Part shown: positions 45,471 to 53,202 of the stretch, one piece after another
How the letters are laid out: each line of letters begins with the position of its first letter
How positions within the stretch are numbered: the stretch's first letter is position 1
Assembly (NCBI RefSeq): GCF_042677005.1
Contig: NZ_JBHTIF010000003.1
Coordinates: forward strand, 62,001-126,000
Reading direction: 5' to 3'
DNA from: Lysobacter_I brunescens
GTDB lineage: Bacteria; Pseudomonadota; Gammaproteobacteria; Xanthomonadales; Xanthomonadaceae
DNA: 64,000 nt
Notes under the pieces: model-generated
What the model saw: only the letters and a program-made list of their open reading frames with translations
Databases searched by the model: none
What the model was told of the DNA's origin: nothing
Position numbers and translations under genes: made by a program

Positions 45471-47525
45471 TTACAGCTCGCGCACCAGGCGGAAGCCCAC
45501 GTCGTCGTAGCCGCGTCCGGCATCCAGCGGGCGACCGCCGCCGGCACCGCGCCAGCTCCGGCCGCTCGCCATGCGCCGCACGCAGCCGCTGCCGCTGCAT
45601 TCGCCGAGCCATTCCGAGACCTGCTTGCCGCCGCTGCCGTAGCCCGCGGCCTGGGCTTCGGACGCCGTGGGCAGGCGATAGCGATGGCCGGTGCGTTGGC
45701 TCTGCCAGCGCGCGAAGGCGTCGGCGTCCTGCCAGGACACGCAGACCACGGCGTGACTGTTCGCCTGCTCGAATCCGGGCGTTTCCCAGGTGCGCGGCGC
45801 CAGCACGCGCAGCAGCGAGGCCTTTTCGCGGCACAGCGCCGGCTTGCGCTGGGTGAGCTTGGCGAATGCGGCGTAGTTCTCGCGGGTCACCGTGCTGCGC
45901 GAGATGGCGACGAGCTTGTTGCCGCTGCCTGCAACCAGGGTCATCTCGCCCAGGGCATCGGCCACGCGATCGCCCGGTTGCGCGATGCTGCCGGCACGGG
46001 TCTGCAGCGCGGCCACCTGGGCGCGGTCCAGGCCGAGGCTTTTCGCGGAGGTCACGATCTTCTGTGCGGCATCGCGATTGAATTGCGCTTCGGCCTGCGT
46101 CATCGCAGACGACAGCGAATCGCCCATGCGCTTGCGCAGCTGCACCATGACCGGCAGGCCGCGCGCGCGGTCCTGTTCGGCCAGGCGCTGCATGCGACTC
46201 ACGATGTCGCGCACGGCAGTGTCCTCGCCGTTGCGCAGGCGACGGTCGGCGTCGTTGCCCAGCGCGGTGAGCAGCCGGGTGCTGGCCTCGGGCAGCGCGA
46301 TGTGGCTCGGATCGGTGCGCCAGGCCAGCATCAGGCTGTCGTAGGCATTGCCGCCGGCGGGGCTGGTCAGGCGGCCGCTGCGCAGCTGCTGCTCGGCGGC
46401 GGTGATGTATTTCTGCGCGGCCGATTCCGGTGCGCCGCGCAGGATCGCTTCGGAGGGATCGGGCAGCGGCGCGCTGCGGCTGAGGTCGACGCCCGGCGTG
46501 TCGGTCGACGTCGCGGAGGCATTACCGTTCATCATCCGCGCCAGGGTTTCCTGGGTATTGCGCTGGTCCATGCGATACAGCGCGACGATGCCGCTGGCCA
46601 CCACACCCACGACCAGGGCCGCCACGGCGAGCTGGCGGAGGCCGAAGCGGGCGCGCAGGCGCGCGATCGCGGCGCGCATCGGTTCGCGTTCGGCGTGCGG
46701 CACATTGCGCATCGCTTCCAGCATCTCCTGCGCATCGCTGTAGCGGTCGTTGGGCTGCTTGGCGAGCGCGCGATCGAAGAAGCGCTGCCAGTGCGCCAGG
46801 TGCGGCGGCAGGCGCGGGATCGGGTCCTGGGCGTGCTTGAGCACCATCGACAGGCCATCGTCCGCCTGATAGGGCAGGCTGCCGGTCAGCATTTCCCAGG
46901 CCAGCACGCCGAGGCTGTACAGGTCCGCGCGCAGGTCGACCTCGGTGCCCCGCGCCTGTTCCGGCGCCATGTACGCGGTGCTGCCGACCGCCATGCCGGC
47001 CGTGGTCACGCGCGAGCCGTAGCCGCGACGCAGCGCGATGCCGAAATCGGTCAGCATCGGCCGTTCGGCTTCGTCGAACAGCACGTTCTCGGCCTTCACG
47101 TCGCGGTGCACCACGCCGCGGCTGTGCGCGTAGGCGAGGGCGGAGAGCAGGGCTTCCAGGATCTGGCGGATCCGCGCCTCGTCGCGGGTCAGGTTGCGCT
47201 TGCCCAGGTGTCCACGCGGGAACACCGGCATCACGTGGTAGGGCTGCCCGTCCTTGGTGCGGCCGAAATCGTGGATGCGCACGATGTGCGGATGGTCGAG
47301 GCGCGCGACGGTGCGCGCCTCGTTGTCGAAGCGTCGCCGCCCGACATCGTCGGTGACGACCTCCGGACGCATGATCTTGATGGCGACGTTCCGGCCCAGC
47401 GACAGCTGCTGGCCGAGGTACACCGTCGACATGCCGCCATGCCCGAGCACCCGCACGAGCTTGTAGCCGGTGATCTCCGGCAACGGCTCCTGCGGGTGTT
47501 CCTTGTCCTTCTGTGTGGAACCCAT
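45471..47525 (-). CDS. membrane Ser/Thr kinase with sulfatase-modifying-factor-like domain
   Basis: A 684-residue eukaryotic-like kinase. The catalytic domain (about 20-280) has GHGGMSTVY, K50 in VAIK, HRDVKAEN (D142), DFG (D160) and MAPEQ. One transmembrane helix is at about 298-317. The outer part has a helical linker and ends in an FGE/sulfatase-like domain (about 560-684: VTRENYAAF, CVSWQDADAFARW, YRLPTASEAQAAGY, GFRLVREL) with several Cys. The latter probably senses ligands, as the copper/Cys pair of true FGE is not evident. GGGGGAG precedes the ATG at 47525. Substrates are unknown. Confidence 0.85.
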   Translation of the reverse strand: MGSTQKDKEHPQEPLPEITGYKLVRVLGHGGMSTVYLGQQLSLGRNVAIKIMRPEVVTDDVGRRRFDNEARTVARLDHPHIVRIHDFGRTKDGQPYHVMPVFPRGHLGKRNLTRDEARIRQILEALLSALAYAHSRGVVHRDVKAENVLFDEAERPMLTDFGIALRRGYGSRVTTAGMAVGSTAYMAPEQARGTEVDLRADLYSLGVLAWEMLTGSLPYQADDGLSMVLKHAQDPIPRLPPHLAHWQRFFDRALAKQPNDRYSDAQEMLEAMRNVPHAEREPMRAAIARLRARFGLRQLAVAALVVGVVASGIVALYRMDQRNTQETLARMMNGNASATSTDTPGVDLSRSAPLPDPSEAILRGAPESAAQKYITAAEQQLRSGRLTSPAGGNAYDSLMLAWRTDPSHIALPEASTRLLTALGNDADRRLRNGEDTAVRDIVSRMQRLAEQDRARGLPVMVQLRKRMGDSLSSAMTQAEAQFNRDAAQKIVTSAKSLGLDRAQVAALQTRAGSIAQPGDRVADALGEMTLVAGSGNKLVAISRSTVTRENYAAFAKLTQRKPALCREKASLLRVLAPRTWETPGFEQANSHAVVCVSWQDADAFARWQSQRTGHRYRLPTASEAQAAGYGSGGKQVSEWLGECSGSGCVRRMASGRSWRGAGGGRPLDAGRGYDDVGFRLVREL

Positions 47526-47723
47526 GTAGCACTCCCCCTGCTCACCCGTCGAGAATACCCAAGCCGGCACGGCGAGTGAATCGGCAGGTTCGCGTGAATC
47601 CGTGACCCAGTCCTCGCGCGAATACCGACGATCGAAGCGTTTGGCGCATTTTTCCGGTCCGCTGCCCGGAACGAGCGCGATCGGGTGATCCCTGTCGCGT
47701 CGGGCGGGGCGGCGATGGCGAGC

Positions 47724-48194
47724 TCAGCTGCGGGTGTCGTCCCGCTTGCGTCGGATGTACAGCTGCTTGCGCACGCGGGCGACCACATCGCCCGCTGCGT
47801 CGACCACCTCGGTCTCCATCCAGCGCAGGTGCTTCCCGCCATCGGCGGTGGCGGCCCGGATCTCGTCCAGGGTCGCGTCGTCCAGCACGAAGCGGGCGAC
47901 CACCCGGCCCTTGCCGGGCTTGAGGAATTCGATCTCGCCGGCCCTGTCCCAGACGATGAAGTCGCCGCCGAGCGCGTTCATCGTCAGCAGCATCCAGAAC
48001 GGGTCGGTCATCGAGAACAGGTTGCCGCCGAAGTGCACGCCGACGTAGTTGCGGTTCCACGGGCGCGAGCGCAGGTGCACCTCGGCGGACCGCCAGTCCC
48101 CGGCGATCCGATGCACATGGACGCCGCTGAACAGGAACGGCGGCCACAGGTTCATCACGCGCCGCAGCGCGCGTGGCTTCAGCGACAGGAGCAT
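47724..48194 (-). CDS. DUF4442 hotdog-fold protein
   Basis: A 156-residue single-domain hotdog protein of the DUF4442/YiiD-C type. The helix segment NYVGVHFGGNLFSMTDPFWMLL carries the G-G-x-L pattern of acyl-CoA thioesterase relatives, and WMETEVVDAAGDVVARVRKQLYIRRK forms the last strands. It may act on acyl-CoA or acyl-ACP, but no activity can be assigned. It begins 7 bases after the thioredoxin-family gene. Confidence 0.78.
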   Translation of the reverse strand: MLLSLKPRALRRVMNLWPPFLFSGVHVHRIAGDWRSAEVHLRSRPWNRNYVGVHFGGNLFSMTDPFWMLLTMNALGGDFIVWDRAGEIEFLKPGKGRVVARFVLDDATLDEIRAATADGGKHLRWMETEVVDAAGDVVARVRKQLYIRRKRDDTRS

Positions 48195-48201
48195 CCCCGG
48201 G

Positions 48202-49077
48202 TCAGACCAGCAGCAGCGCCGACATCTTGCGGCGGTACTGGCCGACCAGATCGGCATCCTCGACGACGCGGAAGGCGTCGATCAGGGCCTTCCGCGGCAG
48301 GCCGTCCTCGTACTGCTTGTTGCGGCGGAGCATTTCCATGAACTGCTCCAGGCCGTCCTCCGAGCGCCCGGCGACGATGTGGTGCACGCCCAGCAGGTGG
48401 CGGGCGTGCAGGTCGTTCTCGTCGGCGGCGATGGCGGCCTGCAGCGCGTCGATGCCGGGGGCGTCCTTGAGCAGGGCGGCGAAGCCGAGGCGGGCGCGGC
48501 CGCGCACGGCACGATCGTCGGTCTCGAGGTTGGCGGGCAGGGCGTCGAGCAGGCGCCCGGCTTCCTGCGCCTCGCCGGCCTGGAGTAGGGCCAGGGCGAG
48601 ATCGAGCTTGAGTTCGACCTTGTCGGGTTCCTGTGCGATGGCCTCGCGCAGGCGCGTGACCTCGGCCATGGGATCGATCGCAGCCGGTGCCGGGGCTTCC
48701 TCGACCACGGGCGCCGGTTCGACCTCGCCCGGCAGGATGCCGTGGTGCTTCAGGAATTCGCGCAGCTGGCCCTCGGGCAGGGCGCCCTGGAAGCCGTCGA
48801 CCAGTTGCCCGTCCTTGACCAGGACGACCGTCGGGATCGAGCGGATCTGGAAGGCCGCGCCCAGCTCCTGCTGGGCTTCGACATCGACCTTGGCCAGCAC
48901 GAAGGCGCCGTTGTACTCGTCGGCCAGCTTTTCGAGGATCGGGCCGAGGGTCTTGCACGGGCCGCACCACTCCGCCCAGAAATCGAGCAGGACCGGGGTC
49001 TCCATCGAGCGCTTCAGGACATCGGTTTCGAACCCTTCGGCGGTCGCATCGAAGACGTGGGGCGTGGTGGCGGACAT
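48202..49077 (-). CDS. cnoX: CnoX-type thioredoxin-TPR chaperone
   Basis: A 291-residue protein with a thioredoxin domain (about 8-112; active site WCGPC with C38 and C41) and a C-terminal TPR-like region (about 140-285). This is the YbbN/CnoX layout, a chaperedoxin that protects proteins from chlorine oxidants and passes them to GroEL/DnaK. E. coli CnoX has lost the first active-site Cys, whereas this protein keeps both and could act as an oxidoreductase. It precedes the DUF4442 gene in a likely two-gene unit. Confidence 0.87.
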   Translation of the reverse strand: MSATTPHVFDATAEGFETDVLKRSMETPVLLDFWAEWCGPCKTLGPILEKLADEYNGAFVLAKVDVEAQQELGAAFQIRSIPTVVLVKDGQLVDGFQGALPEGQLREFLKHHGILPGEVEPAPVVEEAPAPAAIDPMAEVTRLREAIAQEPDKVELKLDLALALLQAGEAQEAGRLLDALPANLETDDRAVRGRARLGFAALLKDAPGIDALQAAIAADENDLHARHLLGVHHIVAGRSEDGLEQFMEMLRRNKQYEDGLPRKALIDAFRVVEDADLVGQYRRKMSALLLV

Positions 49078-49186
49078 GAAGGTGGCTTCCTGAAGGTGAT
49101 CGGCCCGAGATTGTGCCAGCGACAGGCATTTCCAAGGCCGATCCGAGCGATTCCAACCGCCTGTCGGCGATCAATGTCTGGTGTAC

Positions 49187-49225
49187 TTGACATGGGGAAA
49201 GTCGGATGTAATCTCTACATTACAT
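49187..49225 (+). promoter_or_regulatory. promoter with perfect inverted repeat, likely operator
   Basis: TTGACA at 49187-49192 is a consensus -35 box. Downstream, ATGTAAT (49206-49212) and ATTACAT (49219-49225) are exact reverse complements with a 6-base spacer and cover the -10 region (TGTAAT or TAATCT, spacing not ideal). The repeat lies 21 bases before the first gene of an operon that encodes its own XRE regulator, so autoregulation is the natural reading. Confidence 0.65.
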
Positions 49226-49246
49226 TTCGTCTGCTTGGAGTGACAC

Positions 49247-49885
49247 ATGAAAGGCTGGGATGGCTGGCGTTGGGGGTTGATTGTTCTGGCAGGTGTGGCG
49301 CTGTGGCTGCTGCTGGCCGGGCCGGATCGGTTGTTCGGCTGGGACACCGGAACATTGGGCATGGCGCTGCTGGTCGGCAGCGCCTGGGGCCTGCTCTACG
49401 CCGTGTCGCGCCTGCCGCGCGAGGCCCTGGCCCGCTCGGCGTCGCCGGCCGAATGGAAGGCGCGGGTCGGTGCCGGCTTCACCCTGGTTGCCATCGCGTA
49501 TTTCCTGTCGAAGATGCACGTCTTCAACGATGCCGCGTTTCCGTACAACCACGGCGCCAGCGCGGTCGGTCGCAACCTCGTGCTGCTGCTGATCGCCTGG
49601 ACGATCCTGTCGCAGGTGCTGGCATCGCGGCTGAAAGGTGTGGTCGAGGCGGACGAGCGCGATCGCGAGATCGCCGTCGAAGCGGCAGGCTGGGGGCGTG
49701 GCGCGCTGATCGTCTGCATCATCGGCATCGCGGTGATGCTCGGCTTCACGCCTGCGGACCGCCTCGACTGGGCCACGCCGCTGATGATCGGCAACCTGCT
49801 GGTGTTCGCGCTGATGTGGGGCTGGCTGTGCGAGTACGCGGCGACGTTGGCGTACTACTGGCGTGACAGGAGGGCGATGGCATGA
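49247..49885 (+). CDS. membrane protein, first of three related DERDR proteins
   Basis: A 212-residue protein with about six hydrophobic helices. The second half (about 105-210) shares a pattern with the next two proteins: a helix pair, the cytosolic motif EADERDREI, another helix, a polar DW, and a final helix ending in YYWRDRR. The first half is an extra helix set. The family resembles DUF2178-like membrane proteins found beside small XRE regulators; function is unknown. It is the first gene behind the operator-bearing promoter. Confidence 0.7.
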   Translation: MKGWDGWRWGLIVLAGVALWLLLAGPDRLFGWDTGTLGMALLVGSAWGLLYAVSRLPREALARSASPAEWKARVGAGFTLVAIAYFLSKMHVFNDAAFPYNHGASAVGRNLVLLLIAWTILSQVLASRLKGVVEADERDREIAVEAAGWGRGALIVCIIGIAVMLGFTPADRLDWATPLMIGNLLVFALMWGWLCEYAATLAYYWRDRRAMA

Positions 49886-50322
49886 GCAAGCACGAGATTT
49901 CCGCGTGGTGGCGCCTGGGTTTGTCTGGTGTATATGGCGCCTATCTGCTCTGGGTGCTGTTCCTTGCAGACCAGGAAGCCATCAGCACTGCCATGTATTA
50001 CCGAACGGCTTCAATGCTTTCTTTCATCGTCTTGATCTGGCTGTCAGCATGGTATTTGCAGCGGCGCAAGGGGATCGATCAGGATGAGCGCGACCGTGCG
50101 ATCACCATGACCGCGACCCGGGTTGCGCTCATCGCGGTGGTCGTGATTGTCGTCATGACGCCGATCGTACTCTTCGAGGCCATATTGGGCGCGAAAGAGG
50201 CGGTCACGTTTCGCCTGGATTGGGCGGAGTTCTACATCAACGCATGCCTTACATTTGCGATCTGGGTGGAGGCCTCGGTCACCGTGTTCCTTCACGTGCG
50301 TGACCGGAGGCAGGTCGAATGA
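49882..50322 (+). CDS. membrane protein, DERDR family, second copy
   Basis: A 146-residue protein with four hydrophobic helices (about 11-28, 42-60, 77-98, 112-135). It starts MSKHEISAWWRLGL and has RRKGIDQDERDRAI between helices 2 and 3 and VTVFLHVRDRR at the end. The third protein matches it along its whole length. The ATG overlaps the preceding stop (ATGA). Base use is slightly AT-richer than the chromosome. Confidence 0.7.
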   Translation: MSKHEISAWWRLGLSGVYGAYLLWVLFLADQEAISTAMYYRTASMLSFIVLIWLSAWYLQRRKGIDQDERDRAITMTATRVALIAVVVIVVMTPIVLFEAILGAKEAVTFRLDWAEFYINACLTFAIWVEASVTVFLHVRDRRQVE

Positions 50323-50747
50323 ACAAGCATGAACAGGCGGCATGGTGGCGTCTTGGCTTGGGTATGGCGTTTCTTGCCTACCTCTGCTGGCAGCTGTTCT
50401 CGTCAGAACAGATGTTTGGCGAAGAGGGCTGGGATGGCATTCGCGGGATGCTGAATGTCTTCGTCGCATTGTTTCTTCTGATGCACGGAATAGTGCGTCG
50501 ACGCAAGGGCATCGAGGAGGATGAACGCGACCGGGTCATTTCCGGAGTTGCGGCGAGAAATGCGCTTTTTGCATTGATCGTGATCGTGTTGGTCAGCCCC
50601 ATGATCATGAGTGGTACGGCGGTTCCGGAGGGAGCGATCACGCGCGAAGCGGACTGGCTGACGTTCTACACGATTGCCTGCGCAATGTTCGCCATGTCGT
50701 TCGAGGCGGCCGTCACCGTGTTCCATCACTGGCGGGATCGCCGATGA
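50319..50747 (+). CDS. membrane protein, DERDR family, third copy
   Basis: A 142-residue paralogue of the preceding protein: MNKHEQAAWWRLGLGM, RRKGIEEDERDRVI, then VTVFHHWRDRR. It has four helices in the same places. Two adjacent paralogues plus a more distant one suggest a multi-subunit membrane complex or successive duplication. The ATG overlaps the previous stop and its own stop overlaps the regulator start. Confidence 0.7.
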   Translation: MNKHEQAAWWRLGLGMAFLAYLCWQLFSSEQMFGEEGWDGIRGMLNVFVALFLLMHGIVRRRKGIEEDERDRVISGVAARNALFALIVIVLVSPMIMSGTAVPEGAITREADWLTFYTIACAMFAMSFEAAVTVFHHWRDRR

Positions 50748-50962
50748 CCGCGCCTCCCATCGCCAATCAGATCCGTCGGCTGCGTTTCGATCATGGCGAG
50801 ATGACCCAGGAAGGGCTGGCGCAGGCCTGCGGCGTGACCCGGCAGACCATCATCGCCCTCGAGGCCGGACGCTACGCGCCTTCGCTGGAGCTGGCGTTCC
50901 GCATCGCGCGCGCATTCGGAGTCGGCGTCGAGGATGTGTTCCAGTGGAAGGAGACGGAATGA
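50744..50962 (+). CDS. small XRE-family transcriptional regulator
   Basis: A 72-residue helix-turn-helix protein consisting of one Cro/C1-type domain: IRRLRFDHGEMTQEGLAQACGVTRQTIIALEAGRYAPSLELAFRIARAFGVGVEDVFQW. The recognition helix is about 33-42. Regulators of this short type commonly sit with membrane-protein operons and repress them. The inverted repeat upstream of 49247 is a suitable target. Start and stop both overlap neighbours (ATGA), locking its dose to the membrane proteins. Confidence 0.85.
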   Translation: MTAPPIANQIRRLRFDHGEMTQEGLAQACGVTRQTIIALEAGRYAPSLELAFRIARAFGVGVEDVFQWKETE

Positions 50963-51543
50963 TGCGCGGATCGAACCTCATCGGCGCCGTCGCGCTGGCC
51001 TTGCACCTGTGCGCGGCCGTCGTGTTCGCGCTACTGCTCGACGGCTACTCGCACCGCGAGTTCCCGCTTGCGCTGCTTGGCGCGCAGGGCGTGCCGCGCG
51101 CGATGGCATTCAATCTCTGCGCCTTCGTCGTGCCGGGGGCGCTCGCTGTGATCGCGATGTGGCGCCTGCGCTCGGCGCTTTCGGCGGATGCGCGCTGGCC
51201 TGCGCGGATCGGCATCCAGCTCATGACCCTGTCCGGCCTTGCCTTCGCCGCGCAGGGCCTGCTGCCGCTGGATCCGGGCGATGTCGGCGCGGCATCCAAT
51301 GCGTTGCATGCGCTGGCCTGGACCCTGTGGTGGATCGCAGGCGCCAGCGGCGCGCTGCTGCTGGGCTGGGCGGCGCCTTCGCGCGGGTTGCGCATCGCCT
51401 CGGTGGCGATGGCCATCGCCGTGCCGCTGCTTGCCCTGCCGCCCTGGCCGGGCGCGCTCGCGGCGTTCGCACCGCGAGCGGCTTTCGTGGCCTGGCTGCT
51501 GTGGGTCGCGCTGGCGCCGCGACTCAACCGTGCTTCAGCTTGA
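50959..51543 (+). CDS. DUF998-like membrane protein
   Basis: A 194-residue protein with six hydrophobic helices and few polar residues. Segments such as LSGLAFAAQGLLPLDPGDVGAASNALHALAWTLWWIAGASGALLLGW match the DUF998 pattern (an acidic loop followed by N-x-x-H-x-L). Function is unknown. It is the last gene of the five-gene overlapping operon. Its end overlaps the convergent SemiSWEET gene by 20 bases. Confidence 0.65.
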   Translation: MMRGSNLIGAVALALHLCAAVVFALLLDGYSHREFPLALLGAQGVPRAMAFNLCAFVVPGALAVIAMWRLRSALSADARWPARIGIQLMTLSGLAFAAQGLLPLDPGDVGAASNALHALAWTLWWIAGASGALLLGWAAPSRGLRIASVAMAIAVPLLALPPWPGALAAFAPRAAFVAWLLWVALAPRLNRASA

Positions 51544-51775
51544 GTCCCAGGATCGTCGCAGACAGGAGGAAGGTGACGATGTTGGAGAGGATCATCGGCA
51601 TGGAACCCAGCGCGATGCCGTAGACCAGCCACATCGCGATCCCGGCGGTGAACACCACGTACATGCCCAGCGAGATGCTGCGGGTGTCCTTCGTGCGGAT
51701 GGTCTGCCATGCCTGCGGCACGAAGGCGAGGGTGGTCATCGCGGCGGCGGTGTAGCCGGCCCATTCCATCGACAT
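51524..51775 (-). CDS. SemiSWEET/PQ-loop transporter
   Basis: An 83-residue protein with three membrane helices and one PQ-loop (TTLAFVPQAWQTIRTKDTRSISLGMY). This is a half-transporter that dimerises to carry sugars. VVFTAGIAMWLVYGIALGSMPMILSNIVTFLLSATILGLKLKH is typical of SemiSWEETs. The substrate is not predictable from sequence. It lies three bases upstream of the next minus-strand gene in genomic order, following it on the same strand. Confidence 0.87.
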   Translation of the reverse strand: MSMEWAGYTAAAMTTLAFVPQAWQTIRTKDTRSISLGMYVVFTAGIAMWLVYGIALGSMPMILSNIVTFLLSATILGLKLKHG

Positions 51776-51777
51776 GC

Positions 51778-53082
51778 TTACGGCTCCTGCCCGGGGCGGC
51801 GGTAGATCGCGCCGTCCTTCATCACGAAGTCGACGCGCTGCGTGGCGGTGATGTCGGTCAGCGGGTCGCCCGGCATCGCGACGATGTCGGCGCGCTTGCC
51901 GGTTTCGATCACGCCCTGGTCGCTGACGCCCAGCACGTCGGCGGCGTGGAGCGTTGCCGACTGCAGTGCGTAGGCGGCAGGGATGCCGGCTTCGACCATC
52001 AGCACGAACTCGCGCGCATTGTCGCCGTGGGGACCGACACCGGCATCGGTGCCGAAGGCGATCTTCACGCCGCTGCGATGCGCCTTGCCGGCGGTGTCCT
52101 GGATCAGCGCGCCGATCCGCGCAGCTTTAGGCCGGACCATTTCCGGAAAATAGCCGTCGATCTTCGCCTTGTCGGCGACGAAGCGGCCGGCGGAGATCGT
52201 CGGCACGTACCAGGTGCCCTTCTGTTTCATGAGGCTCATGATCTCCTCGTCCATGTAGGTGCCGTGCTCGATCGTGGTCACGCCGCCGAGCACGGCGCGC
52301 TTCATGCCTTCGGCGCCGTGCGCGTGCGCGGCGACGCGGTAGCCGTAATCCTTTGCGGTATCGACCACCGAGCGGATCTCGTCGACGGTGAACTGCGGGG
52401 CATCGCCGGATCGCGCGTAGCTGAGCACGCCGCCGGTCGCGGTGATCTTGATGACGTCGCTGCCTTCCTTGTAGCGCTGGCGCACGGCCTGGCGCGCGTC
52501 CTCGACCGAGTTGATGACGCCCTCGGTCGGGCCCGGCGGACCGACGAGGTGCTGCAGCGCGGAGTTCATGCCGTTGGTGGGATCGGCGTGGCCGCCGGTG
52601 GTGGCGATGGACTTGCCGGCAGCCCAGATGCGCGGCCCGTCGATCAGGCCCTGGTTGATCGCATCGCGCAGATGCGGTGCCTCGTTGCCTCCGAGGTCGC
52701 GCACGCTGGTGAACCCGGCCATCAGCGTCTTGCGCGCGTAGCTCACGCCGCGCAGGGCGAAATCGATATCGCTGAGGCGGAAGCCTTCCTCGTAGCTGCG
52801 CGGACTGGACTGGCTGCCGAGGTGGACGTGCAGATCGGTCCAGCCGGGGCTGCAGGTGTGGCCGGACAGATCGATCGCCCGCGTGCCCGCCGGTGCTTCG
52901 ACGCGACCGGGCAGCACCTCCGCGATCCTGCCGCCGCGCACCACGATCGTGCGTGCGTCGAGCATCTTGCCGCTGCGGCTGTCGAACACGCGCCCGCAGT
53001 TCAGGGCGTAATCCGCTGCGGAGGCGCCCAGCGGCGCGAGGCAGGCGAGGGCAAGGGCGGCGGAAAGCGCGTGTCGGGTCAT
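51778..53082 (-). CDS. exported metal-dependent amidohydrolase
   Basis: A 434-residue amidohydrolase-superfamily enzyme. It has a signal peptide (MTRHALSAALALACLAPLGASA), the metal pair H85-x-H87 in WTDLHVHLG, the carboxylated Lys in DVIKITATGG, His ligands in VAAHAHG and TTIEHGT, and the catalytic Asp in FGTDAGVG. It is closest in form to the group hydrolysing Xaa-Pro/Xaa-Lys or Arg dipeptides and carboxylates. The start at 53082 has GAGGA 9 bases upstream. Confidence 0.87.
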   Translation of the reverse strand: MTRHALSAALALACLAPLGASAADYALNCGRVFDSRSGKMLDARTIVVRGGRIAEVLPGRVEAPAGTRAIDLSGHTCSPGWTDLHVHLGSQSSPRSYEEGFRLSDIDFALRGVSYARKTLMAGFTSVRDLGGNEAPHLRDAINQGLIDGPRIWAAGKSIATTGGHADPTNGMNSALQHLVGPPGPTEGVINSVEDARQAVRQRYKEGSDVIKITATGGVLSYARSGDAPQFTVDEIRSVVDTAKDYGYRVAAHAHGAEGMKRAVLGGVTTIEHGTYMDEEIMSLMKQKGTWYVPTISAGRFVADKAKIDGYFPEMVRPKAARIGALIQDTAGKAHRSGVKIAFGTDAGVGPHGDNAREFVLMVEAGIPAAYALQSATLHAADVLGVSDQGVIETGKRADIVAMPGDPLTDITATQRVDFVMKDGAIYRRPGQEP

Positions 53083-53202
53083 GGCGGGAGTCCTCGGAGG
53101 TCGTCCCCCGATCATAGGATGCCGCGCTCCCGCTTGCACCGACCGCCCCGCAGCAGCCACGGCGCGCACAGGTGGCGTGCCGTGGCGTCCGTCACGCTTC
53201 GA

